The notes beneath the pieces are model-generated. The model did no database searches and was not told the origin of the DNA. It worked only from the letters and a program-made list of their open reading frames with translations. A program made the position numbers and the translations under genes. DNA of 64,000 nt from Chaetorhynchus papuensis (taxonomy: Eukaryota; Chordata; Aves; Passeriformes; Rhipiduridae): positions 310,001 through 374,000 of the forward strand of contig VWYX01000384.1 in the NCBI GenBank assembly GCA_013396525.1, written 5' to 3'. This document shows, in pieces, positions 59,687 to 64,000 of this stretch; position 1 is the first letter of the stretch, and every line of letters begins with the position of its first letter.

Positions 59687-62600
59687 TTTCCTAAAGAGTC
59701 ATGGTCACACCAACAGCACTATTTAGTTTATTTTTTGCAGTCCCTGTGTTTATCTCTGCAGCCTGTATTGTGTATATTTGGAGAAAGGCTTTTCATAAGG
59801 TAAGTGGCAGGACAGTTAGGGGCAGCCCAACACCTGGCAGGATTTATTGTGAACTGGGTGTTTAGCTGCTTCAGACTGTCACTATATCCACAGAATCTCA
59901 GGGCACTCTTCAGCTTTATATATTTCATTTTTTTTCTATTTATAGAACACAGATTAGAAATTCTGAAGATTTGGGATTTAGTTGCCTAATGTCACACTTT
60001 TATCCTTGCGTTCTTTTCCTGATTAAGCCAAGCTGCCTTGCTGAAAACTGTAAAATCTCTGGCAGAGTGATTTCACTTTAGCAGTGAAAGCAGTATTCTA
60101 GCTAAGTCTACACTCATATTTCTGATTAGCACATACATCATCTATTATTACCCCCAAGAGCAGGAACTACATCTTCCTCTCTGTGTCACTCCTTGACAGC
60201 AGCCCCAAAGTCATCCCTGATGTATGGCCAGCAATGTATTGCTGAAACACACCCAAATTCTTTGCACCATGTAAAGACAACCCCCTGGTCTGCAAGTTCA
60301 ATTCTCTTTACAAGATGGTTTCCACATATGCATTTTTGGATGCTGGTTGAAATCTTTGGGATTCCTGCAAAAAGAGAAGATAAACCCACTGGGAAGTGAA
60401 ACTGTGCTGGACAGTGAGTAGTGGGTTTTGTACCCAGATGTTCAGCCGATCCTTCTGGATCCTGTTGTGCTTGCATGACTGGGTGTGACTGCATGAATGC
60501 TCTTAAGAACTGATTATGCCAGGATGAGAAATGCCCATGAAACAGTTCAGATCCTTGCTTCACAACTCTGTTTGATTACTTGTTTGATTAATGCTAAATA
60601 ACACACACACACACCCCTAAACAAACAAACAAACAAACAGACAGGCACCCAAATAAAATAAAAAATTCAGCAAACAAAACCCCAATACTATCATTCTGAC
60701 AAGCTATGCTGCTTGTGGGACTTACGCCAGTAGACTGTGGAAAGGATGCTCACGCACTTGCCAAAAGAAGTCCAAGCTACAAACAAAAGGCATAAACCTC
60801 TGACTTAGATAAAAATTAGTTTGAATTTTTTTTGCCTTATGTATCCATATGTGATGAGTTAAGCATCATTTGAAAAGGACAATGAGGTGGGGAGTTGCAG
60901 CAGACTAGCTCGGACTGAAAATCCTGAGCTTAAGATAAAACCAACTGAGACTAAACTGCGACACATGGATAAAAAGAACACGGTATTATTAATGCTTATC
61001 ACTCTTTAGGTCCATACAGTTCCATGACAGTTTCAAAAGGATGTACTGATAAAGGATTTCCTGGTAGTTTGACTCAGTGTGTGGTGGTTCCAGTAAGCCT
61101 CTTGCTGAACAAAGAGCACCAGGGAACTTCTGAAGCCTGAATGGATGACTGACAGTGCTGAATCTGAGAGGGAAGCACTTTACCCAAGCTTTTGTCATTT
61201 TTTTTTTAACTAACTGCATCAGTGCTTAAGCTGCCATCTAAACGATTGCCTTGTTAGTCAGAGCATGAAGCAAAGTCCTAATTGTTTGCAAAGTTTGTGA
61301 TGCTTTCTTCTGAGGTCTCAGGATGCCCAGAACACAGTTTTCAGAACTACAGGAATTTGAGCAAAGACAGCTGTGCTACTTGGGCTGGATTCAATGCCTC
61401 TGAGATCTGGAGATTCTCTATCCCACAGCCCATGCCCACCACTCACCCAGAAGTGTGATGGGGTTCAGAACCCCAAAAATGAAACATCCACCAGCTACAA
61501 ATTATGCAAACGTGATTTTCCTTCTTGCACTGAATCAAGCAGAAACTTGTGACACTTGAAGTCCACAGAGCGATGCAGATCAGGACTTTCTCTGGTTTTG
61601 CCAAGCCTTACATAAATGAGACTATTTATCCATTTTCTCTGGCAGTCTCCCCTGAGCTTATGTCTTCCCTTCCCTGAAGCTGGAATCTCCCCACAGAAAT
61701 CAACCTTGCAGCACTAAGAAGTGCTTATCCAGTATGATTTGGGAGACAAAAAGATAACTTGACATGAAAAATTTCCAACTGCCTCCGGGGAGCTGAAGGA
61801 GGACAGGAATGTTCCCTCCACGGGAGGCTTGGACATCCTGGCAGAAGACAGAGAGAGAAAGGGAGGATAATTAAAATAGTTTCTCTGCAGATTCACTGAA
61901 TCATGACAATTCATAACTAGACACACCGTAGGAGGGACAAGAAGATTTACTGGATCAAGGAACTTCTTATAAAGGAGGAACAAATTAAGAATATTTAGCA
62001 TGAAAATTAACACTGGAAGCTAAGCTTAATACTGACCCAGATACAGATAGAAAGCTACTCCCTAACTAAATAAAATAATCAGCAGAGGAAGACTCCTTAA
62101 TTCTAGCCATCTAGATTTAGTTAAGGAGTAATATTTGGAGAGCAAGCAGGAGGGGCAGAACCAGGAACTAATCAGACACAAATGCATTAAACAAGGAGAG
62201 AAATGTAGGTCATACAGTATTACCACGGACAGACAGAAGCCCTTTAGGGTACAGCAAGCACCACACGTGAGACTGATGTACTGGCTTGGGCTCAAAGCCA
62301 CAGTGATGCAGTCAGACAACTTTCAGACTGTGTTTGCCAGATCAACAGCAGCAAAAAAAAGGATTTATGAGTTGACAAAACACTTTCATGGAGATGTGCC
62401 CTTTTCTTCTTCTGCAGGGACTGTGGTGGAGCCTGGCTCTCACCAGCACTCAGGGTCACACCTCATCGCAGTGAAATCCCAAGTGTTGCAGTGAGGAACA
62501 CAAAATGTAAGAAACCAACCCTGACAGACAATTGCTAATATTCCCCAGCACAGCCTCTCACACTACCACAGCTCTATGACTACAAAAGTTGCCAAAACAG

Positions 62601-64000
62601 ATCACTCCCACAACCCAGGAGTGACAAGCCTACAGAAGAGCCTGGCAAGCATCTTTGGAAGGTTGTTAGGGCCTTGTATGTTCCCTTGCTGCCACAACCA
62701 GTGTTGTGTCCTTGTTGTGTCCCTGGCACCTGTCTTGTCATTGTACTGTAGGTATGGATGTTACCACAGCCCTACACCGAAGTAAGTCCACATGTGCTTA
62801 TTTAATGGTGACTCTTATCACCAGTCTGTACCGCCTTTTTGGACAAATTATCTCAGAAAAAATGTTTCTCCCCAAGAACCATGGCAAATACATTCTTTGA
62901 AGCTGACAGAAGATAATAATCTCCAGTAAGGGGTGAATTTGAAAACAGCACAGATAGGAATCAACTTACTCTTTAATGCTTTAAGCAAATTTCATTCATT
63001 ACAATCAATTCTGTCTCTAATATCTAGAACTGTGAGATAAATGCTGTCTTTATTGCGCCTGTAAATGTATTGGATGAGCTGTATGGCACTATTTGCTTTC
63101 ACATGCCTAAGACTTCCAGTCCCACCTGTAAGGACACTGTCAAAAAAATTCAAGTAATCACTGCTCCATACTAGTGGTCAAAGGATCAAATGTTTTAAGC
63201 CTTGGAGCTTTTAAGTTTTGCTCAGTGTGCAAATGCTCAATATCTCCTTACTGGTTTTTCTACCCTAAGTTGTCTAAGCAGCTTCAGCTGGCTCAGATGT
63301 CAGTCATGGGGAAGTCACTGTGAGCTGAAACAACTCCCACCACACTTCAAGGAAACAAGGTAAATGCTCACGGTTTTCTCAGCATCTTCTGAGCTCTCCA
63401 CTACTACCAGCGAAGCTACCTATTTTAAAACTAGCTTAAGTAAAAACTACATGGTTCTGCAGTGATGAAATGCCCTCTGTCATTTCCCATTAAAAAATGC
63501 ATGACCCCCTTTCTTCATTACACAGAGCTTTAGCATATACTAGATGTTATTTCCACTCTAATAACACCCAAAGGGTTGAACATATTTATATGTACATACA
63601 CATGTTCCCAGAAGCTCTGAATTTTCTTGTAGCCTTTCCTCTTTAAGCAAGTCTCTGGTAATTCAGCTGTGAAATTAAAGAAACAGGGGACACTGTAGTG
63701 AGCTCTACTTTCTTATTCCCCTTGTGAACAAATTGTAATAATGTTCAGTTTATGGCTGTCTATATTAAATAGGAAATGCAAAGTGCTACAGCTTCAGATA
63801 AAAAGACTAGCTGGTGGCTGGAACAGTTAATTTTCTCTCTTGAATTAATCCAGAGAAGTACCTGCAGCATGTCAGTGAAATGCCCTAACTCTTAGTAAAT
63901 AGCAGGAACCTGATAGTGTTGCCTCTACTTGTGGTGGCTGTGCTTTCCTTGATTTTGGTACTAAAGCATTGTGGAGTATCCTAACAAATACTCCCAGATT
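59687..64000. other. Unique non-coding sequence to the right edge
   Basis: No gene recognised. It contains an (AC)7 and (CAAA)n compound microsatellite at 60601-60639. The + strand frame 62135-62494 (119 codons, closed by TGA) is the longest motif-free frame here; a strong acceptor-like TTCTTCTTCTGCAG ends at 62417 within it. No protein family is recognised, so no gene is called. Confidence 0.5.
60601..60639. repeat. Compound (AC)n...(CAAA)n microsatellite
   Basis: Seven AC units (60601-60614) are followed by CCCCT and five CAAA units to 60639. Likely polymorphic. Confidence 0.92.

Noticed and set aside
1..64000. CRISPR arrays, bacterial operons, phage or toxin systems
   Set aside because: Repeat content, codon-free sequence and LINE/LTR elements show vertebrate nuclear DNA; no such features exist here.

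Overview
The window looks like a gene-poor, AT-rich stretch of a bird nuclear genome, either intergenic or deep inside a long intron. The avian call rests on the interspersed repeats. There are several CR1 LINE copies whose 3' ends carry the typical ATTCTATGATTCTATGA-like tail, two solo LTRs of a common avian ERVL-type family, one long LTR of a second ERVL-like family, and an orphan ERVL-like pol scrap. A songbird or related neoavian is plausible, but the species cannot be fixed from sequence alone. I recognise no host protein-coding exon, tRNA, rRNA, CpG island or CRISPR. The longer open frames are either antisense shadows of CR1 and LTR sequence or of a length expected by chance in a window this size.

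Layout. 1-12 kb is mostly unique sequence. It holds a cluster of inverted repeats (310-420), a decayed ancient CR1 reverse-transcriptase piece (about 690-910), a GGAA microsatellite (5425), a 27-bp duplication (8837) and a locally CpG-rich, dyad-containing patch (10447-10645). 12-14.5 kb has a 39-bp three-copy minisatellite, a 22-bp perfect palindrome and a complete solo LTR. 19-29.5 kb is the repeat-dense part: a CR1 3' end, a short CR1 tail, an internally deleted CR1, a 2-kb antisense CR1 spanning the RT domain, another CR1 tail and a truncated second solo LTR. 30-46 kb is mostly unique, with a 47-bp duplication, a 15-unit TTCC tract and two CR1 3' fragments. At 46 kb there is the ERVL-like pol scrap. 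At 48.1-48.6 kb an old, reptile-type CR1 RT fragment lies antisense; it keeps unusually many CpGs and is the best candidate for an exapted element. 54-59.7 kb has a G-quadruplex-capable tract, an antisense CR1 3' end, the long solo LTR and a CR1 3' end just downstream. The last 4.3 kb is unique.

There is no operon or gene cluster to describe. The biology here is repeat accumulation and decay. The most testable ideas are the ancient CR1 fragment, the hairpin cluster near the left end, the 22-bp palindrome, and the CpG-rich dyad near 10.5 kb as possible conserved non-coding or RNA elements. I found no convincing new multi-gene system.
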